DNA of 47,950 nucleotides from Planctomyces sp. (GTDB lineage: Bacteria; Planctomycetota; Planctomycetia; Planctomycetales; Planctomycetaceae). The position numbers were made by a program, and so were the translations under genes. The notes beneath the pieces are model-generated. The model saw only the letters and a program-made list of their open reading frames with translations, was not told the DNA's origin and did no database searches. This document shows, in pieces, positions 25,161 to 33,382 of this stretch (position 1 is its first letter; each line of letters starts with the position of its first letter). The DNA lies in the NCBI GenBank assembly GCA_005778115.1, contig SXKJ01000258.1, positions 1-47,950 of the forward strand, read 5' to 3'.

Positions 25161-26132
25161 TCAACCGTGCAGACCTTGGATGACCGTCTCCAGAAACTCT
25201 CTCGCGCGACGAGCCAGTCCGTCGATCTCTTCGGGCCGAGTCGGACGGAGCTTGGGTGCGGAGATGTTTTCGCAGCACAGCGGCATTGCCCGGCCCGTGA
25301 ACGCGACGTTGTGCAGCAAGCGATAGTGGTCGATCTCGCCGAGACCGGGGCCGCAGTCTTGATCGACCGGGAACAGGCGGTGATCCTTGATGCAGAAGCT
25401 GCGGATCGACTCGGCGCAGGTCTTGATGTCGTCGAGCGGATTCACTTTCCCGCGTGTGTAGTCCATCACGTTGCCGGCGTCGTAGTTGACTTGAATGTTC
25501 GCGTCGGCGACTTCACGAACGATCTCGCCAGTCAGCTCGCCGGTTTCGCCGTGCTGTTTGACGACGATCAACACGCCATGATCGCGAGCGATCGGGCCGA
25601 GTTCCTTGAATCGCTCAACCCAGATTTTTCGGTTCGGCCCCTGCGTGTGTCCGAACGTCAGCACCTGCGGAATGCCCGCCGCCTCCGCTTGCAGGATGCG
25701 AGCGGTTAGCACCTCGATCCCTTTCGGATGCTCGGGATAGATGCCGGAGAACATCATCAATGGTTCAAGCCCCAGATCACGGCAGCGAGCACCAAGCTCT
25801 TTGGCCTTCTGCGGTGGAGCCTCGGCGGCCATCACCGGGACGCCCTTTGATTCGCCCTCTTCTTTGTGCGAAGTGCCCCACGCGACGTGCTTATAGCCGG
25901 CCGACTTGAGCCCCATCAGAGCCCGCTCCAAGGGGTAGTGGTTGTAAGGTAGAGTCATGCAGGCAATCTGAAACTTCGTCGGTGGCCCCTGTGGCGGCGG
26001 TGCCTGTTTCTCCGCGTCAGACTGAGCACGAACGACTCGGCCGAACGCCGCACCTAACAAACCGGCAACACCAAGCTGAAGAACAGATCGCCTCGCCAGA
26101 CGATGGGGCTGAACTCCAAGATCATTGATCAC
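25161..26132 (-). CDS. Sugar phosphate isomerase/epimerase-like TIM-barrel protein, Tat signal
   Basis: 323 residues. Signal with twin Arg (L-A-R-R-S-V-L-Q-L-G-V-A-G-L-L-G). The mature part is a xylose-isomerase-like TIM barrel: M-T-L-P-Y-N-H-Y, then V-V-K-Q-H-G-E-T-G, Q-V-N-Y-D-A-G-N-V and F-C-I-K-D-H hold the His/Asp/Glu positions that bind a divalent metal in the family. Substrate unknown. Start ATG 26132 has GAGGAG upstream. Same direction as the Gfo/Idh gene upstream, with a strong hairpin between them. Confidence 0.83.
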   Translation of the reverse strand: MINDLGVQPHRLARRSVLQLGVAGLLGAAFGRVVRAQSDAEKQAPPPQGPPTKFQIACMTLPYNHYPLERALMGLKSAGYKHVAWGTSHKEEGESKGVPVMAAEAPPQKAKELGARCRDLGLEPLMMFSGIYPEHPKGIEVLTARILQAEAAGIPQVLTFGHTQGPNRKIWVERFKELGPIARDHGVLIVVKQHGETGELTGEIVREVADANIQVNYDAGNVMDYTRGKVNPLDDIKTCAESIRSFCIKDHRLFPVDQDCGPGLGEIDHYRLLHNVAFTGRAMPLCCENISAPKLRPTRPEEIDGLARRAREFLETVIQGLHG

Positions 26133-26150
26133 GATCTTCTCCTCTTCCCC

Positions 26151-26218
26151 TTCGCGTCCTTTGCGACCTTCTGTTCAAACAGAATTCTATTTTGAACAGA
26201 AGGTCGCGAAGAGCGCGA
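26151..26218. terminator. Long hairpin between oxidoreductase and isomerase genes
   Basis: Perfect 17-bp arms GCGACCTTCTGTTCAAA (26163-26179) and TTTGAACAGAAGGTCGC (26191-26207) around 11 nt, extended by TTCGCG (26151) and CGCGAA (26213). It lies between two minus-strand genes and may end the upstream transcript. The sequence looks like another dispersed repeat, but only one copy is in the window. Confidence 0.65.
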
Positions 26219-26254
26219 AGGAAGACATTGTCGTTAACGATTTGTGTGAGAAAC

Positions 26255-27538
26255 TCAAATGAACTTTGTCTGTCCAGGGACCGCGACGGGCGGGACTGGC
26301 AGTTCGACGTCCCAGTCGTAGCGCGGTGGCGTGAGGTCTTCTTGCGAGTTCAACGCCATCTCCCAAGTAATGGCCTGGCCGGTGTAGGCGGCCATGCGGC
26401 CCATGATGGCGATGAGCGTGCTGCGCGCCATGTACTCGCCGTTGTTGAGCGGCTGGCCGTTGCGGATGCTGGCGAAGAGTTCGTCGTGCTCGGCCTGATA
26501 CATCTGGTTTTCCGGGCCTTCGTAGATCCATTCGTTGGTCGTCTTGATTCGCATCCCTTTGCGGCGTTCAGAAAGCTGAGCTTGGCCCTTTGTTCCGAAG
26601 ACTTGAGCGCTAATGTCGTTCTTGCAGCCGACTTGCTGGCGGCAATTGCTGAACAGCTTCGCTCCGCCGGCGAATTCGTAAGTCACGGAGAAATGGTCGT
26701 AGATGTGGCCGAACTCTGGACCCGTTCGTTGCTGACGGCCACCCATCGCCACGGCGGAGATCGGATGGGCGTCCTTCATCACCCACGAGCAGACATCCAA
26801 GAAATGCACATGCTGCTCGACGTTGAAGTCGCCCGAGAGCCATGTGAAGTAGTACCAGTTGCGCATCTGCCACAGCATGTCGGACCAGTCGGGCTGTCGC
26901 GGCTTGACCCAGATCGGGCCGCGATAGTCGTTGGCGATCAGCGTGGTGATCTCGCCGATTTCTCCCTCTTGCAGACGTCGCACCGTCTCACGGAATCCGT
27001 TGTCGTAGCGCAGACAAAGCCCGGAGACGACCGACAGCTTCTTCTGCTTGGCCAGCTCGCAGGTCGCCAGCACCGAGCGAACTCCCGGAGCATCGACGGC
27101 GACTGGTTTCTCGGCGAAGACATGGCGGCCCGCTTCGACGGCGGCTTTCAGATGCAGCGGTCGGAATTGAGGCGGCGTGCAGAGCAGCACAACATCGCAA
27201 GCCGCGATGACTTTCTTGTAGGCGTCGAAGCCGGTGAATTGCCGCTCTTTCGGAACGTCGATCTTGTCGGCTAGGCCTTCTTGTTTCTGAAGCGAGGACA
27301 AACTCAGGTCGAGTCGATCCTCGAACGCATCGGCCATCGCCCAGAGCTTGACGTTCTTGTCCGCCTTCAAGGCTTGAGCGGCCGCGCCGCTGCCTCGTCC
27401 GCCGCAGCCGACCAGGCCAACTTTGAGCGTGTCACTGTTCTGCCCTTGGGCTGGCTCGCCGAGCTGAGTGACCAGCGTGGCGGCGATCGCGGTGGATGTG
27501 GAGGCTTGTAGGAATTCACGTCGCGTTGCGGATATCAT
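26255..27538 (-). CDS. Gfo/Idh/MocA-family oxidoreductase, exported
   Basis: 427 residues; ATG 27538 with AAGGAG 6 nt upstream. Tat-like signal T-R-R-E-F-L-Q-A-S-T. Rossmann motif V-G-L-V-G-C-G-G-R-G-S-G, E-K-P in F-A-E-K-P-V (about 148), and N-V-E-Q-H-V-H-F-L-D-V with the catalytic-type His at about 243. Different subgroup from the 8560-9891 gene. Family members oxidise sugars or sugar derivatives with NAD(P). Proximity to a DUF1080 protein and a sugar isomerase hints at sugar breakdown, possibly via 3-keto sugars. Confidence 0.87.
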   Translation of the reverse strand: MISATRREFLQASTSTAIAATLVTQLGEPAQGQNSDTLKVGLVGCGGRGSGAAAQALKADKNVKLWAMADAFEDRLDLSLSSLQKQEGLADKIDVPKERQFTGFDAYKKVIAACDVVLLCTPPQFRPLHLKAAVEAGRHVFAEKPVAVDAPGVRSVLATCELAKQKKLSVVSGLCLRYDNGFRETVRRLQEGEIGEITTLIANDYRGPIWVKPRQPDWSDMLWQMRNWYYFTWLSGDFNVEQHVHFLDVCSWVMKDAHPISAVAMGGRQQRTGPEFGHIYDHFSVTYEFAGGAKLFSNCRQQVGCKNDISAQVFGTKGQAQLSERRKGMRIKTTNEWIYEGPENQMYQAEHDELFASIRNGQPLNNGEYMARSTLIAIMGRMAAYTGQAITWEMALNSQEDLTPPRYDWDVELPVPPVAVPGQTKFI

Positions 27539-27564
27539 GACGGTCTCCTTGGAATTGTGCTTTT

Positions 27565-27674
27565 ACGTAGCCATCACGCTCCCGCGTGATGAGCCGAATG
27601 CTCCATAAGACTTTGACAAGCACCAACCGCTGTGAAGCGTTCGGCTCGTCACGCGGGAGCGTGATGGCTACGTT
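27565..27674. repeat. Palindromic repeat supplying the DUF1080 stop codon
   Basis: Arms of about 37 bp (27565-27601 and 27638-27674), complementary at all but about two positions, begin ACGTAGCCATCACGCTCCCG. Each arm contains an inner palindrome around CACGCTCCCGCGTG. The TAG stop of the DUF1080 gene (27668-27670) lies within the right arm. Located between two minus-strand genes. Confidence 0.85.
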
Positions 27675-28489
27675 TTCTTCAGCGGTCGCAGTTCAAAATT
27701 GCGGAAGTAGATTTCGTGTCCCTCGGATTGCAGCAGGATCTTTCCCGATGCGGGGACGGTCTCGAAGCAATGATTGACGGTGACGCCGTTGATGAGGACC
27801 GTGATGCGATGGCCTTCACAAACACATTCGACTCGCGTCCATTCATCGCGTGGGCTTTCGACGTCTTGCTTGCCGCGCGTGTCGAGTAACTCTTTGAATT
27901 CCGGATCGTGCAGCGCCCACCAAAGCTGGCGGCCGGTGAAGGTGAGCACTTCGCCCCCCTTCTTCCAGCGCGGTCGCTTGTCCGGACCAAGGATGGTTTC
28001 GCTTTTGAACGCGACGGGGATGACCTCGTCTTTGTTCTTGCCGCGAATCGGAATCAAGTCTCCCGCGCAACCTTGAGCGAGCTGGCATTCGATCGACGCC
28101 ATCCATGCGCCGTTTCCCGCGTTGCCGTCGGGGCCGGTCGCGTGCAGCAGGACTCCCGAATTGCGGACGCACTTGCCGCCGTCGGTGCGCTGGCCCCATT
28201 TGTATTCCACGACCAAATGGTAATCGCGGTACTCACGCTCGGTGGCGAGATAGCCGTTGCCTTCGCCGGAGACGTTGATGATTCCATCTTTAACGGTGAA
28301 GACTTTCTTCGCGTCGTTGCGTTGCCCGTCTTTGACCCAGGCGTAGAGACCGGTGAGATCTTTGCCGTTGCAAAGCTTCACGACCCCCTCGGTCGGGCTG
28401 ATCGGCGACGGCTTTTGATCCTCGGACTTTGCGGTCGTGACAAGCAAAGCGAGCAAGACGGAAACAACACCGGCCTGAGATCTGATCAT
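27668..28489 (-). CDS. DUF1080 (3-keto-disaccharide hydrolase domain) protein, secreted
   Basis: 273 residues. The signal peptide (about 1-22, V-S-V-L-L-A-L-L-V-T-T-A) sets the start at ATG 28489; a GTG at 28525 is less likely. The concanavalin-like beta-sandwich has family marks L-C-N-G-K-D-L-T-G-L near 40 and N-S-G-V-L-L-H and C-Q-L-A-Q-G in the middle, ending Y-F-R-N-F-E-L-R-P-L. Members are assigned to hydrolysis or eliminative cleavage of 3-keto-glycosides, or carbohydrate binding. The final codons and stop are embedded in a repeat arm. Confidence 0.86.
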   Translation of the reverse strand: MIRSQAGVVSVLLALLVTTAKSEDQKPSPISPTEGVVKLCNGKDLTGLYAWVKDGQRNDAKKVFTVKDGIINVSGEGNGYLATEREYRDYHLVVEYKWGQRTDGGKCVRNSGVLLHATGPDGNAGNGAWMASIECQLAQGCAGDLIPIRGKNKDEVIPVAFKSETILGPDKRPRWKKGGEVLTFTGRQLWWALHDPEFKELLDTRGKQDVESPRDEWTRVECVCEGHRITVLINGVTVNHCFETVPASGKILLQSEGHEIYFRNFELRPLKKT

Positions 28490-28534
28490 GGTCAACGCCT
28501 TTGAGAGTGATTCGTCCTCGGCCACTTATCAAAT

Positions 28535-28610
28535 AGGCGAGCGGGGCGGCGTCAGCCCCCCGGTGAGTTCAAACCGATCAACCGGGGGAGCTGACGCCGC
28601 CCCGCTCGCC
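28535..28610. repeat. Family-1 palindromic repeat between DUF1080 and PQQ genes
   Basis: Arms 28535-28564 and 28581-28610, with one mismatch in the right arm (GGGGGAGCTG for GGGGGGCTG) and a 16-nt spacer, the shortest of the family. It ends 12 nt before the stop codon of the upstream minus-strand PQQ gene. Confidence 0.92.
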
Positions 28611-28622
28611 AAGTCGTTCTGT

Positions 28623-30473
28623 TTATTTCACCTTCACGTCATACGCTGTCAACGACTCTTGATCGCGCAGATACATTCGCCCGCCGGTGACGATGACGTG
28701 CGCCCATGACGGGCGGCCGTGGCCTTGGATCTTGAAGCGGCCCCGTTCGCGGTACTCTTCGGAATTCGCTTCGGCCAGGAAGACTTCGTGGTTCTCACCC
28801 AGGATGTAGAGCATCCCGTCAGCGACGCAGATCGAGCCCTTGCTAGCTCCGCGAGCTTGCCAGGCGATGCGGCCGGTCTTGAACTCCATGCACATCAGCG
28901 GGCCGTCGCCGGCCGAGTACATGTAGTCGCCAACCTTCACGATCCCGCCGTGGTGGCAACGCATCTTTTGCTCGAAGTAAACCTCTTCGGCGGTTTGAGT
29001 GCTGCCAGCTCCGGTGATTTTGGCCAAGCCGCCCCCCTTGCCGTATCCGCTCGCCGCGAAGACCAAGTTGTCCTCGACGATCGGCGCACAGCAATTGGCT
29101 GTGCCGTTGGCCGGAGCGGCGTAACGCCACAGCGGCTTGCCTTCCGCCAGCGAGACGCCAAACACGCTTTGATTGGAGAACTGCACGATCTGCTTCTCAC
29201 CATTGATCTCGGCGAGGACCGGCGAGGAGTAGTGGGCTCCTTCCGTGAATCCTTTGCTCTGCCAGACCAGCTTGCCGTCGAGCTTGCTCAGCGCGACGAG
29301 CGTCCCGCCCTTTCCTCCCGGTGTGACGATCACCAGTTCGTCCGCGATCAACGGAGATTCGGAATAGCCCCAGCCCGGAGTCCCACCACCAAAATCGTTT
29401 CGCAGGCTGACGTACCAAATCGTCTTACCGGTCGCCGCTTCGAGGCACGCGACGTCGCCGTTGCCACCTTCGACGTAGACTCGATCGCCATCAACCGTCG
29501 GAGTACCGCGTGGGCCATCTCCCATGCCGTTGCGATAGCCGCCGACCATCGCTTTCAATTCGGTCGCGGTCAGCACGCCATCGCCGCTGACCTTGGTGGC
29601 GACGTAGTGACGCCGCAGTTCCTCAAGCGTCACGACTCCATCGCGTCCGATTTCATGCTTGGCGTAGAACGTGAGAATCTCATCCGCTGTGAGCTGATTG
29701 TCTCCCTTGCTGGTCGCGGGATCGGGGAGATCCATGCGGCCGAAGTGGCGATCGAGCACCGTGACTTGCGCTTCCTTCCGCGAGATGAATCCGTCTTCGT
29801 CTTGATCGAGTTCCTTCATGGCCGACTCGGTTCGCTGCTTCGCCAACGCAATCGGATCGGCGTTCTTGTCCGAGACGTCGACGCGATCAAACGTGTCGCG
29901 CAGCACGTTGCCGGCCTCGACGAAGGTCAGCTTGCCGTCGCCGTCTTTGTCCAACTCTTTGAAGAGCACGGTTGAGCGTCGCGCGGCCACCGCATCGACG
30001 GGATCGGATCCCGGCTTGTCAAATTTGTTCCAGTCCCAGTTCAGGCGGCTGAGTGCTTCCAATTCACTGATCACGCCATCTCCGTCGCGATCGAGTTGCT
30101 TCAGTTCATTCGCGATGCGTGTCTCCAGCAGCGAGGCGACCGGTCCCGGCTGCACCGCCCACAACGTGCGGCCGTCCTTCGCATCGAGGGCGATGATGTG
30201 TTCGACCCCATCTAAATCTCCCTGAGTAAAGATGTGCCCGTCCTTCACCGCGATCGACGAATAGCCGACTCCGACCGAATTCACTTGCCAGAGCATTTTC
30301 GGCCCATCGCTCGGCCACTCCTTGAGCAAGCCTGTGTCGAGACTGATGCCATCCCGTTTCGGCCCGCGCCACTGCGGCCAATCCCCCGGCTTCGACGGCA
30401 CCTGAGCCGTTCCTTCAGCCACGCACCACGACAACACACACGCGGCAGCCACGCACACCACAGAGACTCTCAT
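28623..30473 (-). CDS. PQQ-like beta-propeller protein with an inserted EF-hand array, secreted
   Basis: 616 residues from ATG 30473 (AAGGAG 7 nt upstream) with a signal peptide at 1-24. Propeller repeats begin W-P-Q-W-R-G-P-K-R-D-G (32-42) with a first blade at about 60-108; between it and the remaining blades (from about 325) are six EF-hand-like loops: D-R-D-G-D-G-V-I-S-E-L-E (128-139), D-K-D-G-D-G-K-L-T-F-V-E (175-186), D-Q-D-E-D-G-F-I-S-R-K-E (223-234) and three degenerate ones near 257, 277 and 296. The first three should bind calcium. Whether it binds PQQ is unknown; many planctomycete members are structural. Likely periplasmic. Confidence 0.88.
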   Translation of the reverse strand: MRVSVVCVAAACVLSWCVAEGTAQVPSKPGDWPQWRGPKRDGISLDTGLLKEWPSDGPKMLWQVNSVGVGYSSIAVKDGHIFTQGDLDGVEHIIALDAKDGRTLWAVQPGPVASLLETRIANELKQLDRDGDGVISELEALSRLNWDWNKFDKPGSDPVDAVAARRSTVLFKELDKDGDGKLTFVEAGNVLRDTFDRVDVSDKNADPIALAKQRTESAMKELDQDEDGFISRKEAQVTVLDRHFGRMDLPDPATSKGDNQLTADEILTFYAKHEIGRDGVVTLEELRRHYVATKVSGDGVLTATELKAMVGGYRNGMGDGPRGTPTVDGDRVYVEGGNGDVACLEAATGKTIWYVSLRNDFGGGTPGWGYSESPLIADELVIVTPGGKGGTLVALSKLDGKLVWQSKGFTEGAHYSSPVLAEINGEKQIVQFSNQSVFGVSLAEGKPLWRYAAPANGTANCCAPIVEDNLVFAASGYGKGGGLAKITGAGSTQTAEEVYFEQKMRCHHGGIVKVGDYMYSAGDGPLMCMEFKTGRIAWQARGASKGSICVADGMLYILGENHEVFLAEANSEEYRERGRFKIQGHGRPSWAHVIVTGGRMYLRDQESLTAYDVKVK

Positions 30474-30792
30474 CAGCGGACTCCTTGAGGGATTGAGCAA
30501 CCCGGTTGGTCATCAAGGCTGTTGATGAATCCCAGGCCGCGGCGGGAAGGGGAGTATTGTGATGTGGAGCGCCGGATTTTGCAGCAGCCAGCGACTACCC
30601 CACAACGCGACTGGCGAGCCGGGCGGCGTTAGCCCCCGGACATTTCGACGCCGCATCCAGTCCGGGGGCTAACGCCACCCGGCTCGCCGAATCTAACTCG
30701 TATCCGCCCCGCTCGCCTGGATGTCCCTTGATTGCTCATGCGAGATATAACGTGCTCACCGATCTTGAGGCCGCCGTTCAAGGAATTCGCTC
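30474..30792. other. Divergent intergenic region between PQQ and acyl-CoA dehydrogenase genes
   Basis: 319 nt holding a variant family-1 repeat (30612-30688), a further fragment of an arm (CCGCCCCGCTCGCCTGG at 30704-30720), and presumably promoters for both genes. No ORF or RNA gene was identified. Confidence 0.5.
30612..30688. repeat. Diverged family-1 palindromic repeat
   Basis: Arms TGGCGAGCCGGGCGGCGTTA (30612 onward) and TAACGCCACCCGGCTCGCC (30670-30688) pair with each other nearly perfectly although both differ from the family-1 consensus (GAGCCGGGCGGCGTT for GAGCGGGGCGGCGTC). Matching changes on both arms mean the base pairing has been kept while sequence drifted, or that this is a distinct subfamily. 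Confidence 0.88.
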
Positions 30793-32523
30793 ATGACGAA
30801 CACGGAACGTGACAAGCAGGTCAAGCAGGCTGAGGAATTGCTCTTCGCAGGTCCGCCACAGCGCAGCGTTGCCAAAGAATTGTTCGCGGGGCGGTTCGCC
30901 TCCGAGTTGGTACTGCCGTATCCGAAACTGTCCGGCACTGAGCAACTCAAGGTCGATGATTCGCTCAGCGAACTGCGCGCTTACTGCGACGAACACCTCG
31001 ATCCGGACGCCATCGACCGTCAGGCCGATATCCCGCGCAGCGTGATCGACGGGCTCGCGCAGCTCGGTGTGTTGGGCATGACGGCTCCCAAAGCGATGGG
31101 CGGACGCGGCTTCTCGCAACTGGCCTACTGCCGCATCCTCGAAGAGTTGGGTGGGCGGTGTAGTGCGACGTCGATCTTCGTCAACGCGCATCATTCGATC
31201 GGCATGAGGGCGCTGCTGTTGTTCGGCACCGAATCGCAGCAACAACGTTGGCTGCCCGATTTGATTCATGGCCGCAAGTTGGCCGCGTTCGCTCTGACGG
31301 AACCGGAGGCGGGATCGGATGCGAGTAACGTACAGACGCAAGCGAAGTTGTCGGAGGACGGTTCGCATTACGTGCTCAACGGCGAGAAGCGCTACATCAC
31401 CAACGGCGCGATCGCCGACGTGCTGACGGTGATGGCTCGCACGGTCGTCCCCGGCCGCAGTGACACGGCGGTCACCGCGTTTCTGGTCACGCCCGACTTG
31501 CCGGGCTTTCGCGTGGTCGAGCCACGCATGGAGAAGCTGGGCATTCGCGGCACCGCGACCGCCAAGCTGGCGTTCGAGAACATGCCGGTCCCGAAAGAAA
31601 ACATCCTCGGCCCGCTGGGCAAAGGCTTGAAGGTCGCGCTGACGGTGCTCGACTTCGGCCGCACGACGTTCGGAGCTTGCTGCACCGGCTCGGCGAAGAC
31701 CTGCCTGCGATTGGCGACCGAGCACGCTCGCGTTCGGAAACAATTTGGCCGCACGCTGGGGGAGTTCCCGCTCGTGCAAAAGAAGCTGGCTCGGATGGCG
31801 GCGTGGACCTACGCGATGGAAGCAATGACCAGCGTCACCGCCGGCCTGATTGATCGCGGCCTCGAAGACTACATGCTCGAAACCGCGATGCTGAAAGTGT
31901 GGAGCACCGAGCGACTCTGGACGATCGTGAACGACGCATTCCAGATTTACGGCGGAGCCGCCTACTTCTGCGATCGGCCGCTCGAACGAATGTTGCGCGA
32001 CGCGCGAATCAACCAAATCGGCGAAGGGGCCAACGAAGTCCTGACATCGTTCATCTCCCTCGTCGGCATGCGCGAACCGGGCGAGCGACTCCGCTCCGTG
32101 TGGGAAGCGCTGCATCATCCGTGGCGCGGCTACGCGACACTTGGCCGATTCCTGTCGGAAGAAGTCTCGCGGCGGCTCAATCGTCCCGCCGTGCCAGTGC
32201 AGTCGCCGGTGCTGGTTCCGCACGCCGAAACACTCAGCCGATTGATTCACCGTTTCGGGCTGACCGTTCAGAAATCGCTGATCCGTCACCGCGAGGAAAT
32301 CCTGGAACGGCAACTCGTGCAAGAACCGATCGCCGAAGCGGCGATGGAACTGTTCGCCTCGTGCTGCGTGCTGTCACGCCTCGACGCCGACCGTGGGGCA
32401 GGTTTGCAACCGGCCGCGAACTTGTTTCTGAAACAGTCGGCTCGCCGAGTCCGCGAAGCGCTGCTGCGACTGCAAAACAATGACAACGCAGTGATCGAAG
32501 CGACCGCGAAATCCTTGCTGTAG
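30793..32523 (+). CDS. Acyl-CoA dehydrogenase, very-long-chain (ACADVL/ACAD9) type
   Basis: 576 residues, FAD enzyme of fatty-acid beta-oxidation. Extended C-terminal domain beyond the normal 380 residues marks the very-long-chain subgroup. F-A-L-T-E-P-E-A-G-S-D-A (166-177) is the first signature and R-K-Q-F-G-R-T-L-G-E-F (315-325) the second; the catalytic base should be Glu411 in I-G-E-G-A-N-E-V. AAGGA lies about 10 nt before the ATG. Near the C-terminus G-A-G-L-Q-P-A-A-N-L (about 535) looks slightly repeat-like, but no inverted partner was found. Monocistronic in appearance. Confidence 0.93.
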   Translation: MTNTERDKQVKQAEELLFAGPPQRSVAKELFAGRFASELVLPYPKLSGTEQLKVDDSLSELRAYCDEHLDPDAIDRQADIPRSVIDGLAQLGVLGMTAPKAMGGRGFSQLAYCRILEELGGRCSATSIFVNAHHSIGMRALLLFGTESQQQRWLPDLIHGRKLAAFALTEPEAGSDASNVQTQAKLSEDGSHYVLNGEKRYITNGAIADVLTVMARTVVPGRSDTAVTAFLVTPDLPGFRVVEPRMEKLGIRGTATAKLAFENMPVPKENILGPLGKGLKVALTVLDFGRTTFGACCTGSAKTCLRLATEHARVRKQFGRTLGEFPLVQKKLARMAAWTYAMEAMTSVTAGLIDRGLEDYMLETAMLKVWSTERLWTIVNDAFQIYGGAAYFCDRPLERMLRDARINQIGEGANEVLTSFISLVGMREPGERLRSVWEALHHPWRGYATLGRFLSEEVSRRLNRPAVPVQSPVLVPHAETLSRLIHRFGLTVQKSLIRHREEILERQLVQEPIAEAAMELFASCCVLSRLDADRGAGLQPAANLFLKQSARRVREALLRLQNNDNAVIEATAKSLL

Positions 32524-32534
32524 CGAAGTAGAAG

Positions 32535-32621
32535 TAGGGTCGGCTCCTGCCGGCCGCAGTTTGGATGCGTCATCGACGATTACGGAATTCCCAAAATCAC
32601 GGCCAGCAGGAGCCGGCTCTA
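32535..32621. repeat. Palindromic repeat between convergent genes, supplying a stop codon
   Basis: Arms TAGGGTCGGCTCCTGCCGGC (32535 onward) and CGGCCAGCAGGAGCCGGCTC (32600 onward) match at about 19 of 22 positions, with a 43-nt spacer. The TAG stop of the minus-strand gene (32619-32621) is the end of the right arm. Confidence 0.82.
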
Positions 32622-33320
32622 TTCGGCTTTTCGTGTGTCTGAAGATTTGGGCGACACATACGGTTTTCCGATCAAGTCATCGTACTTCCTACGTTGATCG
32701 CCCGTCAGGACATTGAACGCATTTCGATTTCGCTCATCTTCGATCTTATTCTTGCGGTCTTGAAACTCAGCCGCCCTTGTTGTGTCGTTCACCTTTTGCC
32801 ACTCGTCTGTCAACGCTTTCATCTTCTGCGAACGCTCGCCATGCACCAACAGAATCCGTCTTTGTTGAGGTATCGTGAGATCAAGCCATTCGATGATCTC
32901 TGGTTCTCGCAGGGTCTCACTGCCGCGTTCTTGAAAATACACTTGCTGCACCCGTTCGATCTGCTCGACGGTCAAAATACCACGAAGTTCGGCGTCGTAT
33001 TTCTCATGAAGCTCCCTCGTTCTTCGCTCCTTCTCTTTCAACTCCGCTGTCGTCGCGGACGCGAACTCCTTGAGTAACGCTTGTCTTGCAAAACTAAATT
33101 CCGTAACCAAACCATTGAGTCGCTGTCTTGTTGCTAGGTCCGCCTTAATCTCGTCTTGGATGCGTTTATCAGGAATCCTACCCGTCAGTTCGGCAAAGAT
33201 CCTAAGCCGCATCTTCGCATGTAGATCTCCGCTGGCTTTGGTATTCATTTCATCGGCCACCAGCGGCCCTGTGACGATGAACTGCATGACGATGGCGACC
33301 ACAATACCCCGGCTTTTCAT
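32619..33320 (-). CDS. Hypothetical secreted helical protein
   Basis: 233 residues; ATG 33320 with GGAG 6 nt upstream. Signal peptide about 1-23 (I-V-V-A-I-V-M-Q-F-I-V-T-G-P-L-V-A). The rest is strongly helical and charged, with two related segments, G-I-L-T-V-E-Q-I-E-R-V-Q and N-V-L-T-G-D-Q-R-R-K-Y-D, that resemble the L-T-x-x-Q repeats of periplasmic Spy/CpxP-like proteins, a weak similarity. Third of three minus-strand genes that appear to form an operon with the LEPR-type protein. Confidence 0.72.
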   Translation of the reverse strand: MKSRGIVVAIVMQFIVTGPLVADEMNTKASGDLHAKMRLRIFAELTGRIPDKRIQDEIKADLATRQRLNGLVTEFSFARQALLKEFASATTAELKEKERRTRELHEKYDAELRGILTVEQIERVQQVYFQERGSETLREPEIIEWLDLTIPQQRRILLVHGERSQKMKALTDEWQKVNDTTRAAEFQDRKNKIEDERNRNAFNVLTGDQRRKYDDLIGKPYVSPKSSDTRKAE

Positions 33321-33382
33321 CGCTTTCTCCAAACACAAAAGGCGAGACGAAAAGAACTATGCGGATTCTGTGCGTCTTTGAA

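Noticed and set aside
26192..29975. Long plus-strand frames opposite the Gfo/Idh and PQQ genes
   Set aside because: Complements of well-supported genes; no signal sequence, domain or ribosome binding site.
30778..32322. 514-codon frame on the minus strand
   Set aside because: Lies opposite the acyl-CoA dehydrogenase, whose motifs are clear; His/Gln/Arg-rich shadow.
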